A model generated the notes under the pieces. The model worked only from the letters and a program-made list of their open reading frames with translations, did not search any database and was not told the DNA's origin. Of a stretch of 9,004 nucleotides of DNA, positions 1-5,938 are shown piece by piece. Position 1 is the first letter of the stretch, and every line of letters begins with the position of its first letter. Both the position numbers and the translations under genes were made by a program. Source of the stretch: an uncultured Bacteroidota bacterium (lineage in GTDB: Bacteria > Bacteroidota > Bacteroidia > Chitinophagales > Chitinophagaceae). The DNA is taken from assembly GCA_903851455.1 (NCBI GenBank), contig CAINOM010000026.1, forward strand, positions 1 through 9,004. Direction: 5' to 3'.

Positions 1-2
1 AT

Positions 3-1103
3 TCGGGCGGGCATGAATTGCACCTTCTGACCTTTGCGCAGACGCCTGAAGACCTCACTTATCAGGCAGAACTGGAGAAGATATTCACAGAAGTGCATTT
101 TGTTTACCTGCCTAAATGGAAATCTGCAATAAATTGTTTATCAGCAGTATGGGATAGTAAACCGCTACAGGTACTTTACTTTAAATCGGCGGAATTGCAG
201 CGGCAACTGGATGCAATGATCGCTAAGCATAAGTACGATGCCGTACATGTACAGCATCTGCGGATGTCGCCCTACCTGGCGCAGCGAAAGGATGTGCCAC
301 GCATACTGGATCTTCCTGATGCGTTCTCTCTTTATTGGGAGCGGCGCAAGCAGGTGAAGCGCGGGCTGATCACCACAATATTTGAGAATATAGAGCAGGG
401 CAGGGTACTGAAGTATGAGCAGATACTCAAGGAGTACAATTTGTCGCTGGTATGTTCATCTGAAGATTTAGATTACCTGCGCAAGACGCACCATACTAAT
501 AATTTACGATTGCTTCCTAATGGGGTGGATCTCGAAACCTTTGCGCCACGAAATCACGATTATTCCCACAATCAAACAATACTGTTTACCGGTAATATGG
601 ACTATGCGCCCAATGTGGATGCGGTAGTGTACTTTACACAATCCATTTTGCCGCTCATACGGGAGAAATGCCCGGCGGTCAAGTTCATCATTGCCGGTCA
701 GCGCCCGGTACCTAAAGTGATGGAACTGGTCAATGACCACGTAGTGGTGACTGGCTTTGTGAAGGACCTGGCGGCTACTTACAACAGTTCCAGCGTGGTG
801 GTGGCTCCTTTAAGATTTGGTGCAGGTACGCAGAATAAGGTATTGGAAGCCATGGCTTTAGGTGTTCCTGTTGTTTGCTCTCATATAGGCTTCGGCGGGC
901 TGGGAATAACGAGTGGCGAGGGTGCCATAATGCAGACCGATCCGACTGCATTTGCCGCCAGTGTGGTTGATCTGCTGTCTTCTGAAGACCTCCGCAGGCA
1001 GGTGGGCACGGCGGGCATGAACATCATACGCACACGTTTTGACTGGGACATTATCGCTTCTTTATTGGAAAAATATTTTATTGAGATTGGAATCGGGAAT
1101 TAG
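3..1103 (+). CDS. Glycosyltransferase, GT4-like (5' end outside window)
   Basis: Probable cytoplasmic glycosyltransferase that moves a sugar from a nucleotide-sugar donor during surface polysaccharide or glycoconjugate assembly; donor and acceptor cannot be read from sequence. The reading frame is open to the window edge (SGGHE precedes the TTG at 18), so the TTG is most likely an internal Leu codon. Against the usual ~400 residues, roughly 30-35 N-terminal residues are missing. The C-terminal Rossmann half is clear: FTGNMDYAPNVDAV from about 585 is the typical start of the second domain, and PLRFGAGTQNKVLEAMALG from about 807 is the GT4 donor-binding signature, with the conserved Glu at 846-848. 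The pattern resembles the sugar transferases associated with exosortase/EpsH-type loci, but no such partner is visible here. The gene converges on the MauE/DoxX gene, and its last codons (Gly-Asn-stop) lie inside a heptanucleotide repeat. Family assignment is firm; substrate is unknown. Confidence 0.88.
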   Translation, partial: SGGHELHLLTFAQTPEDLTYQAELEKIFTEVHFVYLPKWKSAINCLSAVWDSKPLQVLYFKSAELQRQLDAMIAKHKYDAVHVQHLRMSPYLAQRKDVPRILDLPDAFSLYWERRKQVKRGLITTIFENIEQGRVLKYEQILKEYNLSLVCSSEDLDYLRKTHHTNNLRLLPNGVDLETFAPRNHDYSHNQTILFTGNMDYAPNVDAVVYFTQSILPLIREKCPAVKFIIAGQRPVPKVMELVNDHVVVTGFVKDLAATYNSSSVVVAPLRFGAGTQNKVLEAMALGVPVVCSHIGFGGLGITSGEGAIMQTDPTAFAASVVDLLSSEDLRRQVGTAGMNIIRTRFDWDIIASLLEKYFIEIGIGN

Positions 1104-1177
1104 TAATTAGGAATTTGGATTGTTTCCTATAGAGGTGCGTTTCAATCCCAATCCCCAATTCCAAAGGACTAATTCCC
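1089..1177. repeat. Inverted heptanucleotide repeat holding both convergent stop codons; possible bidirectional terminator
   Basis: The left arm (1089-1122) reads as consecutive heptads GGAATCG, GGAATTA, GTAATTA, GGAATTT, then GGATTG. Read on the minus strand from 1176 to 1143, the right arm is GGAATTA, GTCCTTT, GGAATTG, GGGATTG, GGATTG. The arms are therefore two inverted copies of one degenerate heptad element. GGGAATTAGT at 1095-1104 is perfectly complementary to 1168-1177, and 1110-1122 pairs imperfectly with 1149-1162, leaving a loop of about 26 bases. The TAG of the glycosyltransferase (1101-1103) and the TAG of the opposing gene (1169-1171) fall at the same place in each copy. The hairpin could end transcription from both sides, although there is no strong U-tract. 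The repeat structure is seen directly; the terminator role is inferred. Confidence 0.7.
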
Positions 1178-2074
1178 AGCGGTAGCTCCCCACTTTTCTA
1201 TCACAACTTCGCTTAATTCGGGATAGCCGGTGTCGGCTTCGGCTTCGCCATTATTAACCCACAGTATGGTGGGGAAGAGTCCATGGGTGTATTTCATAAA
1301 TGGTTCCTGGGCCAGGCGGGTATGTGGGACGTCCTCAGCTTTGCTGTCGCGCCAGAAGTCGGCGAGGTCGCTTTTGGTGCCGCCGATGATGAGGTAGAAG
1401 GGCAGGGAGGGGTTGTGCAGGTGCATGTTGTGTATCTTCAGCCCGGCTTTGCGGCAGTGCATACACGATGGGCTCAGGAATGCCACAATATACTTTCCCT
1501 TCGAGAGGTCAACGGCAGGGGCGAACTCTTTATCTGCATAGACGGCAGCAAAATCCACATGGTACCGCTTGAATACAGGGAAGAATATATATATGGAAGC
1601 GATGGCGCACAGCAGGAAGGTTGCCGCAGAGAGGTTTATCCATCGGAAATGGAGGCCCTGGTGAAAGCGGATCAGGATGCCAAGCACCATCAGCAGGCCG
1701 GCGTTCTTTATTAAAGAAGCAGAGGGGCTCATCCAGATGGCGTCGCCGAAGCAGCCGCAGTTCACATTATTGCCGGCGGTTATCCATAACCAGATGAGGT
1801 AGATGCTGAAGATGACGACGAGCGTAAAGGCTGCTTTAAGCACCCATTTTGCCCGGCCAAAGAAATGCAGCACGATGAGCACGCCGAGGCCAGCCTCGAG
1901 TCCTGCGAAGAACCGGGCCGTGATTGATGCCAGCTTGTGCGGCAAGTGTGCCTGGTCAGACAGGGTATACTCGAAGCTCTGCACGGGGAAGAGCTTGGTA
2001 AAGGCCGAATACAGGAACAGTGCACCGGTGGCTACAGAAAGCACAATAAGTAAAGCCTTAGATATCCTGCTCAT
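1169..2074 (-). CDS. MauE/DoxX-family membrane protein with C-terminal thioredoxin-like domain
   Basis: A 301-residue inner-membrane protein, probably a thiol-disulfide exchange factor acting on the periplasmic side. Hydrophobic segments lie near residues 6-28, 54-72, 78-100, 118-136 and 147-166. The first four make a DoxX/MauE-type helical bundle, and the motif NCGCFG (105-110) just after helix 3 is the cysteine pair typical of MauE-like proteins. A soluble thioredoxin/TlpA-like domain follows, with its active site SPSCMHC (CxxC at 204 and 207) and the cis-proline in LFPT (Pro268). The order of membrane cysteine pair then thioredoxin domain suggests electrons pass between the two. It matches the Bacteroidota BT_3928-like DoxX family as I know it. 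The ATG at 2074 has a good Shine-Dalgarno (GGAG, 7 bases upstream). It is transcribed alone, since its left neighbour converges. Its C-terminal Gly-Asn-stop comes from the heptad repeat. Family is sure; redox partner is unknown. Confidence 0.85.
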   Translation of the reverse strand: MSRISKALLIVLSVATGALFLYSAFTKLFPVQSFEYTLSDQAHLPHKLASITARFFAGLEAGLGVLIVLHFFGRAKWVLKAAFTLVVIFSIYLIWLWITAGNNVNCGCFGDAIWMSPSASLIKNAGLLMVLGILIRFHQGLHFRWINLSAATFLLCAIASIYIFFPVFKRYHVDFAAVYADKEFAPAVDLSKGKYIVAFLSPSCMHCRKAGLKIHNMHLHNPSLPFYLIIGGTKSDLADFWRDSKAEDVPHTRLAQEPFMKYTHGLFPTILWVNNGEAEADTGYPELSEVVIEKWGATAGN

Positions 2075-2143
2075 GATCGATCTCCAAAATTAACGGCTAT
2101 CGCAGAAATGGGCGCATATTATTTTGAGTAGCCTGATCGGAGC

Positions 2144-2181
2144 AAATAAAAAGAGCTACCTGGTTACAAGTAGCTCTTTTA
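2144..2181 (-). terminator. Intrinsic terminator of the small lipoprotein gene
   Basis: A perfect 9-bp stem, AAGAGCTAC (2151-2159) with GTAGCTCTT (2170-2178), encloses a 10-base loop. Read on the minus strand it is followed by TTTTTATTT, a canonical U-tract. It lies about 20 bases past the stop codon of the lipoprotein gene at 2203 and separates it from the start of the downstream MauE/DoxX gene. The plus-strand side also has four T, so it may work both ways. Confidence 0.82.
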
Positions 2182-2202
2182 CAAATATTTACAGCAAATT
2201 AT

Positions 2203-2424
2203 TTAAGCGCATACAGCAGTAGCTCCGGTAGCGGCATTTGTATAGTTTGCCTGGGCCAGAGCACAGTCGGATGTGGCAGTAGACTTTGTAACTGCGTTAA
2301 ACGACAGGTCGACCGGTGTGGTAGTCCCGGATTGGCTGATAGAGCAGTGACAGGTATAGTTGCCGGATGGGTTGCTGTTGGTCTTGGTGCAGGAAGCGAT
2401 GACCAGGCCGGTCATTGCAAACAT
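2203..2424 (-). CDS. Small cysteine-rich lipoprotein, N-terminus probably lost
   Basis: A 73-residue ORF with a lipobox, LVIASC (Cys12), followed by a short polar mature region with four more cysteines (25, 27, 54 and 72), including a C-H-C pair. This is the layout of small Bacteroidota lipoproteins of unknown function with a YTCxC start. What is odd is the signal peptide. Only 11 residues precede the lipid-binding Cys, with no Lys/Arg n-region, against the usual 17-20 with MKK at the start. In frame upstream of the ATG come GCG, TGG, GGA and then a TGA stop, so no longer start exists. The gene appears to have lost its first codons at about 2425-2431, where an unrelated opposing gene remnant begins. 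It may not be exported or expressed, because its promoter would have been lost too. A good terminator follows. Function is unknown. Confidence 0.6.
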   Translation of the reverse strand: MFAMTGLVIASCTKTNSNPSGNYTCHCSISQSGTTTPVDLSFNAVTKSTATSDCALAQANYTNAATGATAVCA

Positions 2425-2430
2425 CGCCCA

Positions 2431-2760
2431 TCCTCATTCAGGGGAATACATGTAAATGCTTTACTGGCCGGCCCGAACCTGCAGATAGTAGGTGTGGTAT
2501 GGTCGCCACTTACCCAGATCAGCCTGCATGTGCTTGACTATATGGGTAGTAGCCTAACTACGCCATTTGATATTACTAATTCAAGCACTAATGGCGGAGC
2601 TACCTACCAGGTTTCGAGCAGCTCATCGCTGATCAATGATGTTGGTCAGACGGGGACAATTACTATCACAAACACTTCGCCATTGCTGACAGGTACCTTC
2701 ACGTTTACCAACCAGGATGCGAGTGTGGTAACAGGATCGTTCTCCTGCAAAGCGCCATAA
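2431..2760 (+). pseudogene. C-terminal remnant of a secreted beta-rich protein (DUF6252-like)
   Basis: In frame 1, from SFRGIHVNALLAGP at about 2434 to the stop at 2758-2760, the translation reads like the C-terminal ~105 residues of a small Bacteroidota lipoprotein. It has alternating Thr/Ser-rich beta strands, TISLHVLDY-type core strands, GQTGTITITN at about 2647-2676, and an ending LLTGTFTFTN then VVTGSFSCKAP. This resembles the DUF6252-type family, assigned from memory with moderate trust. The signal peptide and first strands are absent. Upstream of 2425 the frame stays open but is only the antisense of the lipoprotein gene. No proper start codon exists; the first internal ATG is at 2542, inside a strand. 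It is best read as a 5'-truncated pseudogene, head to head with the likewise truncated lipoprotein gene. The intact downstream frame suggests the loss is recent, or that the join is an assembly artefact. Confidence 0.5.
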
Positions 2761-2786
2761 GGGATTGTTGAAATACTTTTTGATTT

Positions 2787-2812
2787 TTGATGCGGCTCCC
2801 GGGCCGCATCAA
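2787..2812. terminator. Hairpin between convergent genes, possible terminator
   Basis: TTGATGCGGC (2787-2796) pairs perfectly with GCCGCATCAA (2803-2812) around a 6-base loop. It sits between the remnant ending at 2760 and the opposing Spy-like gene whose stop begins at 2818. The stem is strong and GC-rich, but the U-tract is poor on both strands (TTGCTTTA on plus), so intrinsic termination is plausible rather than certain. Confidence 0.5.
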
Positions 2813-2817
2813 TTGCT

Positions 2818-3270
2818 TTACCTAAACCGGCCACCAGAGCGCTGCGTGCTCAGCTTCTTCATGAGCAGCTGGCGGAATTCGCGCTCGGCCTTGTAAAGGT
2901 CACCCAATTGCTGGGGAGATATGATTTTCAGGAAGCGGTCGTTGTACCTGCGTTTGAGGTCTATGATAGCCTGCTGGTAGTCGAGGTTGTCGTCTATAAA
3001 CTTCATAGCCGCGGCATCATCGGCCTCATCAAGGTGGTTGTTCTTGTACTTGCCCAGGTATGAAGTGCGGGTAGCCCGTACTTCTTTTTCATACTCATTA
3101 TATAGTGGTGTGAAGTTGCCGGTCTGCTCCGCGTTCAGTCGCAGGCGATCCGTGATATAGGCCATCTTGGCCGCATGAATGCGAGCCAGCCCCTCGTGCC
3201 CGCCGCGTTGCGCGAAGGCCGTGGTGCCTGTGACCAATACTATCAAAAATGCCTTTACTATCGTTCTCAT
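2818..3270 (-). CDS. Spy/CpxP-like small periplasmic protein
   Basis: A 150-residue protein with a clear Sec signal peptide (Met-Arg-Thr n-region, hydrophobic 5-17, likely cut after AFA at 20). The mature part is almost all charged helix: YITDRLRLNAEQTGNFTPLY (39-58), then a long helix ending near Lys-Lys 138-139 and a basic tail SGGRFR. The L-x-L-x-x-E-Q sequence near 43-49 is the LTxxQ-type pattern of Spy/CpxP/CnrX-like proteins. Those act as periplasmic chaperones or as stress and metal sensors; no His/Cys-rich metal site is obvious here. It lies 90 bases downstream of the anti-sigma gene and follows the sigma gene in the same direction, so it may be the periplasmic sensor or effector of that pair (inference). 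It also appears to have its own promoter at 3304-3334. AGG about 7 bases before the ATG may serve as ribosome binding site. Fold class likely, exact role unknown. Confidence 0.72.
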   Translation of the reverse strand: MRTIVKAFLIVLVTGTTAFAQRGGHEGLARIHAAKMAYITDRLRLNAEQTGNFTPLYNEYEKEVRATRTSYLGKYKNNHLDEADDAAAMKFIDDNLDYQQAIIDLKRRYNDRFLKIISPQQLGDLYKAEREFRQLLMKKLSTQRSGGRFR

Positions 3271-3303
3271 AATCTACCTGCTCGTTCCTATAGCTGTCAA
3301 AAC

Positions 3304-3334
3304 CAAAAATAAGATATCTAAGCCCAAATTCCAA
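3304..3334 (-). promoter_or_regulatory. Candidate Bacteroidota promoter for the Spy-like gene
   Basis: On the minus strand, TTG (3334-3332) is followed by 20 bases and TATTTTTG (3311-3304), an exact match to the Bacteroidota -7 element TAnnTTTG. The element ends 33 bases before the ATG at 3270. It suggests the gene can be transcribed apart from the upstream sigma/anti-sigma genes. It is a motif match only. Confidence 0.42.
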
Positions 3335-3360
3335 TGATCCTTGTTAGGGCGGCTGAACGA

Positions 3361-4014
3361 TCAATCGACCACATCCCAGCCTGTTTCGTTAAGGTACTGA
3401 ATTATATCCTTACTGTCAACCTGTATTTTGTTTATGTCGGTGTTGTTCAGCACCTGGTCTACATACAGCAAATAGGAGTGCTGCAGGTAGTCGTGTATCT
3501 CTTCGTTGGGCACAGATGCCAGCATTACCTCGGTACCACTTTGAGGGCCCCCGCTAAAGAAGGATATATAGCCGCCAAAACCTATGCACACAAGCAGCAC
3601 GGCCGCTGCAGCCCATCTTACCTGTTTGAATGTATTGCGCAACGGTATTATCGTTGCGGTTTTCTTCATAGGTGCTGCGCGCAATGCTGCATGCCGCATC
3701 TGTATGGGTAATGCCTCGAAATAACCGGCCGGTACGTGATAGGGCATCGCCTTGCTATAGCTGAGCTCCGGCTCTGCTGATTGTTCGCTGTGCACCGCTG
3801 CCATTACATTGCCTGCCAGGCCCTCGAAATAACCCGAAGGGACAGTGTGGGGCATTGTTTTGTTCCATACGGGCGTTTTGCGCGCCAGCGCTGCCCGTTC
3901 GTCGCATTCATCAAAGTAACCCACAGGCACAGAATAGGGCATTGCCCTTGACAGACCGGCCAGCATGCTGCCCATGTCCTTCAATTCTTCTGTTATTTCG
4001 TTTGCACTGTTCAT
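3361..4014 (-). CDS. Putative anti-sigma factor, single-pass membrane protein with triplicated VPxGYF motif
   Basis: Probable membrane-bound regulator of the ECF sigma factor encoded just upstream (77-base gap). From the ATG at 4014 the protein has 217 residues. A cytoplasmic half (1-133) carries three copies of one motif: AMPYSVPVGYF (24-34), TMPHTVPSGYF (53-63) and AMPYHVPAGYF (89-99). A transmembrane helix follows at about 134-153 (WAAAAVLLVCIGFGGYISFF), then a periplasmic C-terminal part of about 64 residues. Single VPxGYF-type segments are common in Bacteroidota proteins encoded next to ECF sigma factors; three copies in one chain are notable. There is no zinc-binding HxxxCxxC motif, so it is not a classic ZAS anti-sigma factor. 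The frame also opens at a GTG at 4062, adding 16 residues, but the ATG start gives the more natural N-terminus; no clear Shine-Dalgarno supports either. The role is inferred from position and topology. Confidence 0.72.
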   Translation of the reverse strand: MNSANEITEELKDMGSMLAGLSRAMPYSVPVGYFDECDERAALARKTPVWNKTMPHTVPSGYFEGLAGNVMAAVHSEQSAEPELSYSKAMPYHVPAGYFEALPIQMRHAALRAAPMKKTATIIPLRNTFKQVRWAAAAVLLVCIGFGGYISFFSGGPQSGTEVMLASVPNEEIHDYLQHSYLLYVDQVLNNTDINKIQVDSKDIIQYLNETGWDVVD

Positions 4015-4091
4015 ACTATCTTTTTTTACCCTGGTGGCGGTTGTGATCCCGCGCCATATCACTAATTAAGACACTTTTTGTTATTCAAAGT

Positions 4092-4652
4092 TTAATTTCC
4101 TGTAAGGAAAGCCTCTACCTTTTTCACCGCGTGGTGGTAGCTTGCTTTCAGCGCTCCCACGCTCGTATCCAGTACTCCGGCCATTTCTTCATAGGGCATT
4201 TCGTCGTAGTACCTGAGGTTGAACACGATGCGCTGTTTCTCGGGTAATGTCTGTATGGCCTGTTGCAGCTTCCACTCTATTTTGCTCGGGTCAAAGTCTT
4301 TTTGAGCTGTGAGGCGCTCGCTGAACAGGTCTTCGTTATCGCTCAGGGATACCGATGTGCGGCGTTTCTGTTGTTCTATCCAGGTCAGCGCCTCGTTGGT
4401 GCCAATGCGATAGAGCCAGGTATAAAGGTTAGACTCCTGTCTGAACTCTCCCAGGTTTTTCCAAACCTTGATAAATACGTTCTGCAGTATGTCGTTAGTG
4501 TCGTCATGGGTCACTACCATGCGGCGGATGTGCCAATACAGCCGCTCCTGGTACTTGCGCACCAGCTGTGTAAAAGCAGCCTCTTTCAGTTTTTCGTCCC
4601 TGAACGAGGCAACCAGCATGTGATCATCGATCTGATCAGTGTTACTTGGCAT
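4092..4652 (-). CDS. RNA polymerase sigma factor, ECF family
   Basis: A 186-residue sigma-70-family factor of the extracytoplasmic function type, which directs RNA polymerase to a specific stress or envelope regulon. Region 2 (about 27-98) is complete: FTQLVRKYQERLYWHIRRMV, then DDTNDILQNVFIKVWKNL (2.2, core-binding) and NLYTWLYRIGTNEALTWIEQ (2.3-2.4, -10 recognition). An acidic linker (about 100-125) leads to region 4 (about 128-182), with LPEKQRIVFNLRYYDEMPYEEMA and a helix-turn-helix over LDTSVGALKASYHHAVKKVE, the -35 reader. There is no extra C-terminal domain. It is the first gene of the presumed unit with the anti-sigma and Spy-like genes. No Shine-Dalgarno and no TAnnTTTG element is visible upstream, which would fit self-activation from an ECF-type promoter that I cannot identify. 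Family certain, regulon unknown. Confidence 0.93.
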   Translation of the reverse strand: MPSNTDQIDDHMLVASFRDEKLKEAAFTQLVRKYQERLYWHIRRMVVTHDDTNDILQNVFIKVWKNLGEFRQESNLYTWLYRIGTNEALTWIEQQKRRTSVSLSDNEDLFSERLTAQKDFDPSKIEWKLQQAIQTLPEKQRIVFNLRYYDEMPYEEMAGVLDTSVGALKASYHHAVKKVEAFLTGN

Positions 4653-4964
4653 TCGTGTTGTTTGACTGTGTTAAGGTACAATAGTTAAATCAGGATTTTT
4701 AAATTTTAAGATTTTCAGGATCCTGGTCGTCTGAGCAACGATTTGATTGGGTTTTCCGATTAATATGATTTGTGCCGATAATTGCCCGTTTTCCCGGTAT
4801 AGCGGGCAGATACAGGAATGCGATTGCCGCTAAGCAATGCCTTAGCACCGAATGGATCATGATAAAAAATCAGGGTGCTGGTGTGAAACGACCCTGAAAA
4901 CAGGGCCTATGCGAAACACACCGGACTTTGCGCCGGATGTGAATGGCGCAACGGCGTAAACTAA
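4653..4964. other. Gene-free gap rich in short hairpins
   Basis: This 312-base stretch lies between the HEAT gene stop and the sigma gene start. The part next to the sigma gene is AT-rich; the rest holds several short stems. TGCCCG (4783-4788) pairs with CGGGCA (4803-4808). GCTAAG (4829-4834) pairs with CTTAGC (4841-4846). CAGGGT (4871-4876) can pair with ACCCTG (4891-4896), or the same segment (4892-4896) can pair with CAGGG (4901-4905). CACACCGG (4917-4924) pairs with CCGGATGTG (4933-4941) with one bulge. The last is placed to end HEAT transcription but lacks a U-tract. No ORF, tRNA or known riboswitch pattern was recognised. Confidence 0.4.
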
Positions 4965-5717
4965 TTAAAGAGTAGCCTTTTTCTTAGGGGTGATCTTCTC
5001 CAGGGCAGTGGCGTAAATTTTTGCGATGCTATTTTTCTCTTCCAGCATTATGATCGCCTCAATTGCCGGTACGAGCCTGCTATTTAAGGATGTGTTCATG
5101 GCGAGTATCTGTGCCAGTGCAAAGGCGGTGCTCCACCTGACCACAGTTCCTTCGTGTTCAGAATTATCGAGCAGGTTTTTAACGGCGGCCTCGACCCGGT
5201 TTGGGAAAAGGTGAATGCAATTACCTACCACCCTTGCGGATTCCCATTTTACCCTGGGCGCAGTTGCTGTGAGGCTGTCGATAACCATGGAGAGGGCAGT
5301 ATGGGTCATGATGCCCGGATTGGTTTTGGTGGCATACTCAAGGCTCTCGATGCAGGTAGCCTTATCTGTGTCTTTCGCTTTTTCAGCGTATTGCATTAGT
5401 GTGTCTGGTGTGATGCCGTGTTCTGCGACGAGGCGGCACAGTTGCTCCGTTCTATCCTTGAGTTTAATAGACTTGTCTTTAAAGAATTGCTCGACCTTCA
5501 ACGTTGACTTATTTTTGGTAAAAATAATGAAAGGATTCCAAATGAGCCGGCTGAGGCGGTTATAAACAGGCTGAACGCCCCCACTTGTTTTCTTTGGAAG
5601 TCCGACGACAGGGGTGGGCTCATTGGTATAGGCATAATGTTCATATTTGTGAGCAGTAGTTGCCACGGCTTCATATTTCGCCAGATCGTTGTCCGTAAAA
5701 AGCAAGAGATGTCTCAT
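4965..5717 (-). CDS. HEAT-repeat protein of unknown role
   Basis: A 250-residue cytoplasmic protein with no signal peptide or membrane segment. Residues about 72-245 form paired helices of the HEAT/ARM type. The most telling parts are DKATCIESLEYATKTNPGI (118-136), APRVKWESARVVGNCIHLFP (153-172) and the stretch from NLLDNSEHEGTVVRW (181-195) into FALAQI (199-204), each a helix pair carrying the usual Arg/Trp and Ala pattern. Such proteins act as scaffolds or binding partners, and no partner is suggested here. Residues 1-71 look different: low helix content, a Pro/Gly-rich middle (NEPTPVVGLPKKTSGG) and no HEAT pattern. A TTG at 5499-5501 in frame would start the protein exactly at the HEAT part (Lys-Val-Glu-Gln), so the ATG at 5717 may be too far upstream or may mark an added domain. 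It is divergent from the large secreted protein and transcribed toward the sigma gene. Confidence 0.7.
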   Translation of the reverse strand: MRHLLLFTDNDLAKYEAVATTAHKYEHYAYTNEPTPVVGLPKKTSGGVQPVYNRLSRLIWNPFIIFTKNKSTLKVEQFFKDKSIKLKDRTEQLCRLVAEHGITPDTLMQYAEKAKDTDKATCIESLEYATKTNPGIMTHTALSMVIDSLTATAPRVKWESARVVGNCIHLFPNRVEAAVKNLLDNSEHEGTVVRWSTAFALAQILAMNTSLNSRLVPAIEAIIMLEEKNSIAKIYATALEKITPKKKATL

Positions 5718-5938
5718 ACGGTAAAACTAGAGAACCCCTATAGTTTTTTGTACGGGAGAAATACGGTATTTGGTAAACTGATTGTTAACGGATTTGAGGG
5801 CGAGGAATTTGTGAGGGATACAACGCACTCATTGCATTTACTATTCATGCCTGTTATTGTTTTTCATTTACCAACCATTTTGATTCATTTATGGTCTGTT
5901 AAGGTGCATTCAGGAAATAAGCACCAGCACAACAAATC
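5718..5938. other. Divergent intergenic region
   Basis: This AT-rich 221-base spacer lies between the HEAT gene (-) and the large secreted protein gene (+) and must hold promoters for both unless transcription comes from farther away. I found no exact TAnnTTTG element on either strand and no clear Shine-Dalgarno before the ATG at 5939. An open frame here has no protein-like features. Confidence 0.4.

Noticed and set aside
13..30. ATG at 13 as a start for the first gene
   Set aside because: It is in another frame and meets a stop after a few codons. The glycosyltransferase frame is open to the window edge.
1283..1714. Plus-strand ORF of 143 codons
   Set aside because: It is fully antisense to the MauE/DoxX-thioredoxin gene, whose motifs are unambiguous.
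2085..2092. TAATTTTG on the minus strand as -7 element of the MauE/DoxX gene
   Set aside because: It matches TAnnTTTG but overlaps the Shine-Dalgarno, leaves only about 10 bases to the ATG and has no TTG at proper distance, so it is probably chance.
2332..2430. Plus-strand frame running from 2332 into the secreted-protein remnant as one gene
   Set aside because: The part before 2425 is the antisense of the lipoprotein gene and has no protein-like features. Only the part after about 2431 resembles a real protein.
4780..4945. tRNA or known riboswitch in the hairpin-rich gap
   Set aside because: The stems do not make a cloverleaf, there is no T-loop GTTCRA or CCA end, and no riboswitch core motif was recognised.
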